Assembly: GCA_003427395.1 (NCBI GenBank)
Contig: BFEA01000215.1
Location: 1,362,260-1,401,579 of the forward strand
Length of the DNA stretch: 39,320 nt
Source: Chara braunii
Taxonomy: Eukaryota; Streptophyta; Charophyceae; Charales; Characeae
Direction: 5' to 3'
The notes beneath the pieces were generated by a model. The model did not search any database, was not told the origin of the DNA, and saw nothing but the letters and a program-made list of their open reading frames with translations. A program made the translations under genes and the position numbers. Shown one piece after another: positions 1 through 9,352 of the stretch. Position 1 is the stretch's first letter. Each line of letters begins with the position of its first letter.

Positions 1-59
<59 letters not shown>
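1..59. repeat. (GA)n microsatellite
   Basis: Uninterrupted alternating AG dinucleotides run from the first base to about 59, so the tract is probably cut by the window edge. Nothing else can be said. Confidence 0.97.
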
Positions 60-62
<3 letters not shown>

Positions 63-1030
63 CATGCACGTATCCATAAAGGTGCGCTGAAAAGATGCCC
101 CCTACTGATAGGGGCATATGAAAAAAAATTGTGCTGTGCTGGTACTCAACAGCTATCTGGTAGAGCCATACTGCAAATTTGGAATGGGTACCGGTAGGGG
201 TACAACAAAAATATTTCTGCCCCAATTGTCGCCGGAATTTTATGGGAAATTCGAATCGTGGTCAAAGGGGCGCGACAGGGTAAATAGGTCGTGGGAGGGG
301 TGCTACGCAAAATAATGGAAAATAGTAAATTACAGGGGCGCCAGACAATTTTTTCCGAAAAAAAAGAAAGAAAAAAAGAATCAGCGGGGAAGTGGGCTTA
401 GTCAGAAAACGGCGAAAGATTGGGGGGAAAACAAAGGGAAAATTGCATTTGTACCCCACTAAAGATGGGGGTACCCGCTATGCCCAGTCCCAGCGCCAAA
501 CTTGCATCTATACTCGGAAAACGGTGGGAAAAAATTATTTGCATGCCTAGGACTGAAGTGGACCCAGGTCGGTACTGCGAAATTGTGGTTATAACTTATA
601 ACCAACTACCGTAATGCACAAATTATGGGCGTACCTAGGCAAAATTATGGGCATACCCAGGACTGAGGTGGACCGGCCAAATTATTCATATTCCTTACCA
701 CTAGATGAATGAAATTATGCTCATACCCAGCAAGGTCATGACTATCCATTTGGTGTGCATGAGCATAATTGGTGGTCAGCCAATTAAGGCCCACCAGTGG
801 GTGTGGTACACCCACAATTCTGCCAACTTTTTTTTTCGGCAGGAGCATAATTTCATGGGGCAGAACTGAGGGCTTGCAAGACTGGGTACGCCTACCATTT
901 TGCAAAGAGGAAAAGTTGGGTGCTATGCAAAGTTGAACAGGTTCCAGGTATAGATGCAAATTTGCACCTGGATTGATATAGTGGGTATTCCTTTTTTTTT
1001 TGGCGGGGGGGGGGGACTTCAATTATTCAC
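60..1030. other. no gene seen; degenerate short repeats
   Basis: No supportable coding region. The stretch contains loosely repeated short phrases (an ATTATGGGCATACC-type phrase followed by CAGGACTGAGGTGGAC recurs near 540-566 and 640-675). An 18-bp phrase at 975-992 is repeated exactly at 1157-1174. A G-run follows near 1003-1016. The short open frames here have no recognisable domain and I treat them as chance. Confidence 0.6.
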
Positions 1031-1135
1031 GAGGAGTAGCACGTGCGGGCCCAGCATCCCATACCAATTACAAGATTTATGGAATGTAATATGCATAGCG
1101 GGGCCATTACCCGACTTCGGTTGAGATAATTTTGA
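1031..1135 (-). repeat. LINE/SINE-type 3' tail fragment
   Basis: Read on the minus strand, this holds the GGGATGCTGGGCCC phrase followed by a TGCTCC-like phrase, preceded by GGGTAATGGCCCCGCTAT. The same two phrases, in the same order and orientation, occur at 37690-37830. It is therefore a second, degenerate copy of the poly(A)-ended tail family described at 37659-38046; no poly(A) survives here. Confidence 0.6.
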
Positions 1136-1507
1136 GCAAACATGTGAGGTAATAACGATATAGTGGGTATTCCTATATGGAATAAATATGCAATTTTCCC
1201 AAAACAAAAGAGATGGTGTCGCTCCGTTTCCTTTCCACCGAACTGACACCACTCATTCCAAGGGAAGGGGCCATGACTTACAAGGGTAGAAATGACCCGC
1301 TAATTGTAAAAACATCATCCCTAGCCCGGTCGGAGTGTATTTGACGGTTTTGTCGTCCATAACGAGATGATGCATTGGACTGCTTTAGTGTTGGCGCAAA
1401 CGAGCTAAGTCCCACTAGCGGGGGTTTTTACTTAGTTTGGTGCAAACACCAGTTCCTGCAATTGGATGTGAACATCTCACAACAACATTGTTGTCACGTT
1501 GTTGACG

Positions 1508-1561
1508 CGAATATCCTTACAAGGGTATCCGCCCTTGTTTTTGCAAGTGATGGAAAAAAAC
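1508..1561 (+). repeat. element X conserved near-palindrome block, copy 1
   Basis: The core is an ATATCCTTACAAGGGTAT near-palindrome followed by CCGCCCTTGTTTTTGCAAGTGA. The reverse complement of 20665-20715 carries the same block with a better palindrome (ATACCCTTGTAAGGGTAT as read on the plus strand there). Its conservation at the outer edge of both copies suggests a terminus or a protein-binding site; that role is inferred. Confidence 0.75.
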
Positions 1562-1828
1562 AATTGACTTGAAATTCGAGTGCACCACACAACTCGCGAA
1601 TGTTTTCTCTTTTAGGTTGATAGAATGTTTGATTGATGATGGGGAGTGTGTGGGCGTGCAACTTTGAAACACTCATGTTTTCTTTTATTGGCACTATTAG
1701 CCAACACACTTGCCGACCAAATTTATAATATTGATTAGATAAGGAGTAAGTGATTGCTTTTCAGGGATTGATACGTCTGTTTATGATACGTTTAGTTGTT
1801 GCAATATTTGTTGATTCGTTTTCTTTGC

Positions 1829-2481
1829 AGTCAGACAATGTGACGTTTGTCAGACTTGGTTGTTGTATTGGTTTGTTTTCTTGACAATCAGACAATGTGG
1901 CTTCGATCAGGTTTGATTGTTGTAACTCCGTAAAGTGGTTATCCGTGCAATTAGGCAATGTGACTTCGGTTTGGCCTAACTGACTATGTTATGTTGTTTT
2001 ATTCCCTACCCCAACCAGACAATGTGGCTTTGGCCCGGTCTTGTTGTTGTTCTTGTAGCGATATGCCAATTAAAGGGGAATAAAGGTTGGGTCATGTGGC
2101 TTTGGTCAGACCTAACTATTTATTTTTTTCAAGGGAGGTTTGGATTGATTACTAAGCAATGTGGTTTCCGTTTGACTTAGTTTGAGGTCGCGCACATAAC
2201 AAAAAACATGACACTATGATTTTCTATATAAATATATTATACTTCTATTATTGAACAAAACGAGTCACACAATGTAGTTTAGTTTTGTCTCACTATAGCC
2301 TATCATAAAAGAGAGGGGGATACTTAATCAAGAACGTAATGAGTGTAACCAAAGGCAAACTGAGCAATGTGGCTTCGATTTAACTCAATCTTAGTCTTTA
2401 AAAAATTGAAGGATCAGAGACGTAATACAACTTGGATACTGAATACTTGAGAGTGTTAGACAATGTAACTTCACGTTTGAT
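1829..2481 (+). repeat. array of about nine stem-loops with constant loop
   Basis: Nine stem-loops start near 1829, 1884, 1948, 2012, 2085, 2151, 2263, 2359 and 2455. Loops are 12-17 nt and nearly all begin AATGTGGCTT or a close variant. Stems differ in sequence but stay complementary: AATCAGAC/GTTTGATT at 1886-1918, TTAGGC/GCCTAA at 1951-1979, GGTTGGGTC/GACCTAACT at 2085-2117, ACTAAG/CTTAGT at 2151-2181. The seventh to ninth are weaker. The sequence between hairpins is not conserved. Changing stems with constant loops is the pattern expected if structure, or inverted half-sites, rather than primary sequence is maintained. Confidence 0.75.
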
Positions 2482-3266
2482 CTATCTATTGCCTAAAGAA
2501 GTTAGACATATTTTTCTATGTAAAGTTATATGTTTTGTCTATTTCGCATTTTTTTGAATTGATAGGAATTTGAGAAGCTACCTTCTCTAATGGGGTGCTG
2601 CCAAACTTTTTGTTAATCCAAGGAGTTAGATAAAGTTTTTGTCTTTTAGAGTTGGAGGTCTTATGAATTTTTCGTATTTAGTCTTTTATAAATTATGAGA
2701 AAACATTTTTCTTATGAGAAACGCTATCGAAATTTCATGAAATCTGAGGGGAGTTATAATATTTTAGGACTTTGAAAGTTTTGACAACCTACCCTTGCTT
2801 ATGGAGATACTGCCGAAATTCTTGATATTTTCAGATAAGTGTCATAGATAGTGTAGGATAATGAGATTGTTTCCGACTCACTCAAACATAACTTGAACTT
2901 TGACTTATGTTCTGCTACATACCCTTTTTATTCGGGTAATTCAACGTTTACCTGTTTCAACTTGATCTCAAGATGATCTTCTGTTATCCCTTGATAACAG
3001 GTCGGTTCCCTACTCAACTTCAATTCATTCTCGCTGCTCAACCTAAGGCCTCAGCCCCTATGGGTTGAAATATTTATTTGTTGTTTTTCTTTACCCGGAC
3101 TTTCATTAAATGACCATTTAAAAACGACCGAGTAATTTATTTTGGAAGGTTGGACAAAGGTTGGGGATTGTGTGAATAAGGCAAGGGTTGTGAGTGTACA
3201 GAGTGGTTGAAGTTGATCCCGTGTAGTGCGTCGTTTGTTAATGTTGAATCTTTAGTGTGATTGCAG

Positions 3267-3491
3267 GTATGTTTTGTGAGTTGAAGTTTGGATTTGACTT
3301 TGTCTGTGATCATGTGTATATTTTGAAGGAAGTCACATCGTGATTGTGAGAGTGATCGCCTCGTGTTCTATAACCCCGTTGTATTTATTTTTAGTGTGTT
3401 TGCACGATCGACTTTGTCCGTGCATAAGGATTGAGAAGATTTCAAGTTGAATCGAGAGAAAAAAAAAACCCTCTTAATTTCTGCTTTTTAG
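3267..3491 (+). other. possible intron in element X leader
   Basis: A strong 5' splice-site consensus (CAG then GTATGT) at 3264-3272 and a pyrimidine-rich TTTCTGCTTTTTAG at 3478-3491 could bound a 225-nt intron. In copy 2 the acceptor-like TTTGCTTCTTAG is kept, but the donor reads CAG then ATATGG. There is no transcript evidence, so this is a suggestion only. Confidence 0.3.
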
Positions 3492-3739
3492 ATTTTTATA
3501 GTTGGACGTTATGGTCCATGACGGTTGTCAAAGTCAACCCCTTTGACCTTGTCTGAATCCTCTGAAGATGGGGCCTCGTTCTCAGGGTCAGAGGCGTTTG
3601 AAAGCCACAAAGGGCCAAAACCCGCCTACACCTCCTCTCAACAGTGTGCAGACGAGGGTAGGTCTCGTAACCACACTTGCGATTGTCTAACGTCAAGGCA
3701 TTACCCCCTCAGGATGCGTGTCATCTGACACTTCAATGT

Positions 3740-3790
3740 CGTGACCGACCCTCAAAATCTTTGAAAATCTTTGAGGATTCCGTGGTCACG
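3740..3790. repeat. imperfect hairpin
   Basis: CGTGACC at 3740-3746 pairs with GGTCACG at 3784-3790, and CCTCAAA pairs internally with TTTGAGG. Copy 2 of element X has a different hairpin (GTCGTGA/TCACGAC, minus strand, near 15335-15360) at the corresponding position, so a hairpin is kept although its sequence changed. Confidence 0.6.
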
Positions 3791-3872
3791 AGTACCACAT
3801 AATAGTAACTGCTTGCGCATCCATGCATGGTCGATCGATATGACGGATTCTATGTCACCACGATATTTATTC

Positions 3873-4358
3873 AGAGCCTCGCGCGTGACACCCACCTATT
3901 TTTTTTGTCGAAAGGTTATGGGTCGAAAGTGAACAAGGGACTAGGCGCGATTTTTGTATGAAGCTTACATTTTATTTTTGTGTATCACGTAGTTAGATTG
4001 AACGTTCTAGTTGACCGGTGTAGGATCGCATTTGGGAGATCAGCGCCTCGACCGACGATTCGCTCACATGTCCAATCTGGGCGTTAACCGCACGTACCCC
4101 CTGTGCCAGATTTTTAGAGCCTCGCGAGTGACACCCACCTAAATTTTTTGTCGGGAGTTTATGGGTCGAAAGTAAATAAGGGACTAGGGGTGATTTATGT
4201 ATGAAGCTTATATTTTATTTTTTTGAAGTGTATCACGTGGTTAGATTGAACGTCTTAGTTGACCGGCGTAGGATTGCGTTCGGAAGATCATTGCCTAAGA
4301 CGACGATTCACGCACATGTCCGATCTGAGCGTTAACTGAGCATGCCCCCTATGCTACA
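3873..4358. repeat. tandem dimer, unit about 243 bp
   Basis: The unit starting AGAGCCTCGCGCGTGACACC at 3873 recurs at 4116 as AGAGCCTCGCGAGTGACACC. Similarity is collinear to about 4355, with many transitions (by eye 85-88 percent identity). Copy 2 of element X has one such unit, so the duplication is specific to copy 1. Confidence 0.85.
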
Positions 4359-4613
4359 ACGAACGAGAAACACCCTCAGCTGGACCACCTCTGCGATTGC
4401 ATACGAAAGACTTTCGTACGTTGTCCGATAGCTCAGTGGGGATATGCCCACCTTAGGGATGGTGACGACTCCCATGGCTAGAGGTAAGTTGTACCTTGCA
4501 TGACCCTATTCTGTCATAGGGGTTCGCGAGAGGTGTGACGCACTCGGTCGAAGTGGCAATGCTTTGTGACAAAGTCCCGCAAAATCCTGCGTGACACGGT
4601 CGAGAGGCTTGCC
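4351..4613 (+). pseudogene. element X short coding part (decayed), unknown family
   Basis: An ATG at 4351 opens a peptide starting MLQRTRNTLSWTTSAIA, closely matching the copy 2 peptide from its ATG at 14902 (MLQRTRNALGWSTSAIA). A stop (TAG, about 4429) interrupts copy 1. Both copies reach a GAGGTAAGTTGT phrase (donor-like GT at 4484 here, 14768 there). A second conserved part, CFVTKSRKILRDTVERLA at about 4560-4613, matches VFVTRLVQLLRDAAERV in copy 2. An exact palindrome TACGAAAGACTTTCGTA lies at 4402-4418. Conservation of peptide similarity between diverged copies suggests these were once translated. I do not recognise the family. Confidence 0.55.
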
Positions 4614-4666
4614 TTGTGAGACCGATGAGCTCCACAACGCTGAAAAATATTCGAGGGGAAGACTAA

Positions 4667-4850
4667 CTGGCCCCTAACTCTAGTGGACCAAAAACTTTCT
4701 CTTCGGGTTATTTTAGGCATTTCCGAACCTGGGATTGTTTTCCATGTACCTTCTAATCTCCCCTAATGGTAGGGGACAAATAACTTTCTCTTTCAAGTTG
4801 GGTTATTTTAGGCATTTTCATATTTGAGATTGCTCTGCATGTACCTTCCC
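4667..4850. repeat. tandem duplication, unit about 92 bp
   Basis: ACTTTCTCTTCGGGTTATTTTAGGCATTT followed by a CATGTACCTTC phrase occurs twice (about 4667-4757 and 4758-4850), with scattered substitutions and small indels. The region from 4851 to 5311 holds no recognisable gene or repeat. Confidence 0.7.
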
Positions 4851-5311
4851 CCAGAGGATAAGGGAAGTTTTAGGGATATGTACTGCGCAACCATAAAAAA
4901 AAAGGTGTAAGAGAAGAACTCCTCTACAATTCAAGATAGCGCACACCCACAAATAACGCGTGTGTGAACGTCCATCAATCCCAATCAATCATGGTCCCGA
5001 TCAATCACAATTTCAAAACTCAAATCATGTTGGGTTACGCTCCGTCTTCCTCCGACCAGAATGCAGCGTCATCGGAAATGTACAGGAACTTTCTTTCTTG
5101 TCCGATGGAATCATCATAAGAGTACAATGTGTTTGAGGGAAAACAGTACCGGTTCCTGTTGCTACCCGACTCTCTTGTTGATGTTTAGCCTTAGGTAATA
5201 CTCTACCTGTTGGAGAAGCTAGTTAAACAAAAAAAACAAATAACGACGGAGAAAATAAAAACAATTTGACCCGTTTCTCCATAATCTCCTCGTTCAGATT
5301 GGGGACTGAGG

Positions 5312-5760
5312 GTGATTTCAACAAATTATTCTCACCGTTTTTTGGGAGTCGAGGTCTCCCTATCGGATTGTGAAGCACCCCAAAATACCACCTTGAAGGA
5401 CAAAATTACCGCAAGAATTCTTAGATGGGTAAGGAATTACCAATTATCTCTTTTTAGTAGGGCACTGACCCTCTCGGCGGCCGCTTTTTCAATTTTGTGG
5501 TTCCCCCTAACAGTTCATCTGTTGGGGGAAATGGGGAAGGAGTGTACAAGGCCATCGAAGGGTTGGAACTAGATATGTCTGGAAGCCCAAGGCAAATGAA
5601 GAACATGACTATATTGTGAAAGTTGCATAGGAAACGGTTGCCTGCCCACGGGACCAAGGAGGGTTTGATATCCTCGACCCCCCAGCAAACTGCTTTGCTG
5701 GCAAAATGGTCAATTGCGGCCATGTTTGGCCACTCTGGAAGTCTTTGAAGAAACTACCCT
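5312..5760 (+). pseudogene. LINE ORF2 relic, region just after RT
   Basis: The frame from 5312 to 5572 reads FLGVEVSLSD, then RILRWVRNYQLSLFSRALTL, resembling the post-RT region of plant L1 LINEs (LGV motif, then a segment like KLxxWxxxxLSxAGRxxLI). A second frame at about 5580-5730 carries KVA-stop-ETVACPRDQGGFDILDP, matching the conserved W-x-xVCxPRxxGGxxIxD region. A frameshift and a stop separate them, so this is a dead 5'- and 3'-truncated fragment. It starts almost exactly where the LINE fragment at 34529-35572 stops (LG motif), but they are different copies. Confidence 0.7.
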
Positions 5761-6007
5761 CTCTGAAATAGGAGGCTATAATGTGGTTACAATCCCTTCA
5801 GGTTACAACCTCTGCAGTATGGTTGAACTCAAAAGGTAAGGATCTTCCTTCCACCTGTGCAGGATGTCAATGCGTTTGGGAAAACAATTGTCATTTGTGG
5901 CGGCTCTTACTTTTACTCGTACTCAGTCCTGATTGGACCGAATAGGAGCGCACGTTAGCGCTCACGCAATGGTGGAGAATGCTGGCGTCAACGCACTTAT
6001 TGGAGGT

Positions 6008-6448
6008 GTGGCGCTGGCAGCGTGCGCTTAGCAAGGCGCTGGTCAACCATTGGTGGCGAGTCGCTGGTTGTGCGCAGGCGGCAGCTCCACCACCAATTTT
6101 CTTTTTCCACAATGCCTCAGGCCAGCCGCCACGTCAGCCTGTGACATGGATTGGCCAAGCCCTCTGGATACCACGCTTGTGTTAAGCGCTATCGCCAAAT
6201 ACTTTTATTCCCTCGTAAAATCTTTATGCCAATGAGTCACCATGCACTATTTGTCAACACCATGCCACATGTACGAAGCCAGCACCACGCCATCCACCAG
6301 TTGCCAACGCCTCCGAGTCACTGCTTGCCCGTAGCGTGCGCCTCGCCATCCGCGAGCGAACCACCAGCGCCCCGCTACCTGCGCACAACTAGCGACTTGC
6401 CACCGATGGCCGACCAACACCCTACTAAGCGCACGCTGGCAGCGCCAC
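6008..6448. repeat. inverted repeat, arms about 75 bp
   Basis: GTGGCGCTGGCAGCGTGCGC at 6008 through about 6083 is the approximate reverse complement of 6374-6448 (by eye around 80-85 percent identity), with a 290-bp spacer that itself contains more fragments of the same GC-rich phrase. It could be a foldback or MULE-type element; I see no transposase and no clear target duplication. From 5761 to 6007 and from 6449 to 7003 I see no gene. Confidence 0.65.
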
Positions 6449-7003
6449 CATCATTTCCCATGTGCTTTCCACATCAAGTACTCCATAGCCAATGCCCTTA
6501 TAGAGGCTGGAGCGATCGAGCGAGTTGACAAAAGTCGACGTCGGTGAAAGAAAGTGGAGTTAGCCCGTAAAACCAAAGTGTGGAGAACACTGGACCAACT
6601 TGGAGGATCATCACAACAAGAGGATCGTCGGCGCGATCATCATCAAGGGAGCATTTCTTCAGTCTTGTGTTCTTTTATTGTTTTTTTCGTGTGCAAATGT
6701 TTTTCATCCGAAGTGTTGGTTTATCATCGACATTGTTGCTGATTGTCTTCACACATCAAAGTCGTTCGTCATTCATGTCACCCACTTTTTTTGGTCGTTG
6801 GTTGCCATCTGCATTTCACTGTTGACAGTGGTCATCCTCACCATTTCCCTTTTTTATCTTCTTCATGATCATCATTCAGACTTCTCTGTCAAAATCGTGA
6901 TCATCGTCATCTTCTATTTTCATTATAGCAATAGTGAGTTGTCAATGTTCCACACCATTGCCATTAGGGCATCGCAAGTCAGAAATTCCTTTCGTATTAT
7001 TTC

Positions 7004-7069
7004 ATCATCATCATCATATACCAATTTGAATCTTTATCATCATTATCATCATCATCATCATTATCATCA
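7004..7069. repeat. (ATC)n microsatellite, interrupted
   Basis: Interrupted ATC/CAT trinucleotide runs. The hydrophobic/His-rich open frame over this region is a by-product of the repeat. Confidence 0.9.
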
Positions 7070-7090
7070 TGATTTCTTTATTCATTTTTT

Positions 7091-7610
7091 CATCAATAAG
7101 TAGTTATCTCTATGTTGGTGGTTATATTTTCTTCGCCCAGATAGGTTATTGTCTAGTTGGTAGGTAGGTTGGTCAGGAAGGGAGCGCTACTCTGCAAGGG
7201 TGACACAAGGTGGTAGTCGATTGCCCTCCAGGCAGTAGACGAAGATGATGGGAGATGACCTGGGTTGGGGCCGGGAAATATGTATGGGGGCATATTATCT
7301 TCTGGCGGAGGCAAACTAGGTCAGAGTGTTAGTTTTGAGGTACACCTTTTCATCAATAAGTAGTTATCTCTATGTTGGTGGTTATATTTTCTTCGCCCAG
7401 ATAGGTTATTGTCTAGTTGGTAGGTAGGTTGGTCAGGAAGGGAGCGCTACTCTGCAAGGGTGACACAAGGTGGTAGTCGATTGCCCTCCAGGCAGTAGAC
7501 GAAGATGATGGGAGATGACCTGGGTTGGGGCCGGGAAATATGTATGGGGGCATATTATCTTCTNGCGGAGGCAAACTAGGTCAGAGTGTTAGTTTTGAGG
7601 TACACCTTTT
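7091..7610. repeat. exact 260-bp direct duplication
   Basis: 7091-7350 is repeated without a visible difference at 7351-7610, except that base 7564 is N where base 7304 is G. Both units are preceded by TTTT. Complete identity in otherwise heavily decayed DNA, together with an N inside the second unit, suggests a gap-filling artefact rather than an old tandem repeat. 7611-7872 holds purine-rich sequence with no gene. Confidence 0.95.
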
Positions 7611-7872
7611 GGGGAAACTGGTTACCTCAAGGCAAAAAAGAATGGGGAGGTTTTCGCTCTCGTTGAGGCTGATAGAAACTTCATGCTGATAGCGAGGTTC
7701 GGCTCAGTGGAGGCAACGAGAGGAGAAGAGAAAATGAGGGGAGAGGAGGAGAGTACATGGAGGAAGGGAAGGGATGAAGAGGTCTGACCAGGATTATGAT
7801 ATTATCAGATCCTAGATTTCTAGTTGGCATTCTAGCTTAGGTAATTTCCTAATTGAGTTTTTTTGTGTAATG

Positions 7873-8390
7873 GCCAGGTTGAGTTGGTTTCAAAATGACG
7901 CTGGCCAACGCTGAGGCAGTGCCCTGTAACCTGCTTGAGTAGGAGCTTGAGACTTTGTATAGAGCTTTGGAATTGCCCAAGGAGGAAGGCAATCTGCAAA
8001 CTTGACTAATGACTACAATCCGACCGATGATGATCAGAGTTGGGCTGGGTAGCGCTGCCCTGTAACCGAGCTCGATTGGTGTGTGAGACCGGGCTGAGGC
8101 GTGATTGGTGCACAACACAGCCTCAGTTGTGATTGGTTGGTTGGAATGGATACATAAAATTAGGGATAGGATACTATTTGAGTGCTAAGTAGACAATCAT
8201 GATTATGATTAGTCATCATCACCTAGCTCTATTTCATGACCTCAATCGTGCACTCTATCATCCGAAATCATCCTAAACGATCCTCAATCATCCCAAATTA
8301 TCGTAAATTATCATGAATGTTCAACGTATTTCGATTATAAGGGATGCTGAGCCCGGTTCCCAGCACGTGTTGCTCCCCATTTGTGGCTCT
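7873..8390 (+). repeat. LINE 3' untranslated tail
   Basis: Contains ATGACGCTGGCC with GCCCTGTAACCTGC (7895-7932), a second CCCTGTAACC-type phrase near 8058, and ends with GGGATGCTGAGCCCGGTTCC plus TGCTCCCC (8341-8380). The same phrases recur in the same order at 32985-34192 and, inverted, at 37659-38046. They are therefore the 3' tail of one LINE family. Poly(A) is lost in this copy. Confidence 0.65.
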
Positions 8391-8392
8391 TT

Positions 8393-8795
8393 TGCCCACT
8401 CTCAGATAAAGTGTGGGAGTGGTGGAAGGAGAATTGGAAGGGATTAAAGGATGAAACAAAAGTGTGGTCGGATAAGTTTATCTTGCATAGTTTAATTCCT
8501 ACAAATCACAGTTTCTCTTCTGGCATTTGGTATGGCGTTGGTCTGTAGAGGGATTATTATGGAGACCCTCTGGGATATGCGAAATGCGAATGTTTTCTAC
8601 AGGGAATCATGGTCCTATCAGCAAACTTTCACTTTAATTAAGCAGGTTATAAGATTAGTGGTTAAAGTTGATTGGGAAAAAAAAAAATTATTTTGGTTCA
8701 TGAAGATATGGGCAATGCATAATTATTTTGTGGAAATATCTCCAGAGGGGAAGATAAAATTTGCAGATTGGATGTTTTACACCCAGCCTAGTTAA
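8393..8795 (+). pseudogene. LINE ORF2 C-terminal end
   Basis: The open frame 8532-8795 reads GIIMETLWDMRNANVFYRES and ends TQPS-stop. The segment upstream (8397-8530) continues the same reading with an internal TAG. The ETLWDMRNANVF motif corresponds to the conserved (W)xIWxxRNxxxF segment near the C terminus of plant L1 ORF2 proteins. 5'-truncated relic. Confidence 0.7.
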
Positions 8796-8836
8796 ACACC
8801 TTCTCACAAAACCTTTTCAAAATAGGACGTAGGGCA

Positions 8837-9352
8837 GTGTTGTGGGCCCTATGGTGGAGATGTTGTATTGAAGACATGAAAAACGTCAGGCGGGATGGAC
8901 CACAATTCACAAACACTACCAAACAAGAGGTACAAGCGGACATTACCTCACATTTGGAATCGATGAAAACCCGGATCTCAACCGTTCACTCCACAAAACA
9001 AACCCAACAAAATATCCAACAATTCAGTGACAACTGGCTTGGGGGAACAAACGGGGGGAAATTGGGGGTAATGACATGAAGTGAAATACAAGGAGGAGAT
9101 CAGAAGATGGTTCATAGGAAATACCAGCTTCACTTTCATGAATGAACGACATTCGACCCTAGCCGCCTTCGGACTTCCCAGACCCTCTCCCACCATCCTC
9201 GATGAGTCTGGTAGAGAAGAACTTCTTTGGGTAACTGGAAATACGAGGGGAATGCTCAAAGAAACGATAAGACTGAAGGGCAAGGGGGTTGCTGCGCAAG
9301 GAAGCATAGATAGGGCGGAACTCGGAAGTGTGGAAACAACGGATAAGGAAAG
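8837..9352 (+). pseudogene. possible LINE region upstream of endonuclease
   Basis: Short frames at 8837-9079 and 9081-9356 precede the endonuclease of the LINE below. They may be remains of ORF1 or of the ORF2 leader. I recognise no zinc knuckle or RRM, so the call rests on position alone. Confidence 0.3.

Larger units (their letters stand above)
1490..4650 (+). mobile_element. element X, copy 1 (degenerate)
   Basis: This stretch is collinear with 14329-20725 read on the minus strand. Matching blocks, copy 1 to copy 2: 1508-1561 to 20665-20715; 1640-1720 to about 20490-20590; hairpin array 1829-2481 to 16054-16788; 2960-3120 to about 15924-16090; 3203-3267 to 15781-15843; 3470-3520 to about 15525-15560; 3730-3960 to about 15100-15360; 4345-4620 to about 14610-14910. 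I judge identity by eye at roughly 65-80 percent in blocks. Copy 1 is more AT-rich, as expected of older methylated repeat DNA. The order is: near-palindrome, iterated stem-loops, long untranslated leader, then a short ATG-initiated coding part with a splice-donor-like GAGGTAAGT. I recognise no known protein family. It could be the 3' section of another gypsy-family copy or an independent element. Confidence 0.7.

Noticed and set aside
1829-2481. CRISPR array
   Set aside because: Repeats are not identical, stems vary, spacing is irregular, and the context is a eukaryotic retrotransposon landscape without cas genes.
4429-4440. tRNA gene, because TAGCTCAGTGGG is a perfect A box
   Set aside because: No B box or cloverleaf follows, and the word lies inside the conserved coding part of element X; copy 2 has TAGCTCGGCGGG there.
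6600-7103. 167-residue hydrophobic frame
   Set aside because: Hydrophobicity comes from T-rich and ATC-repeat DNA, and overlapping frames in two phases are equally open.
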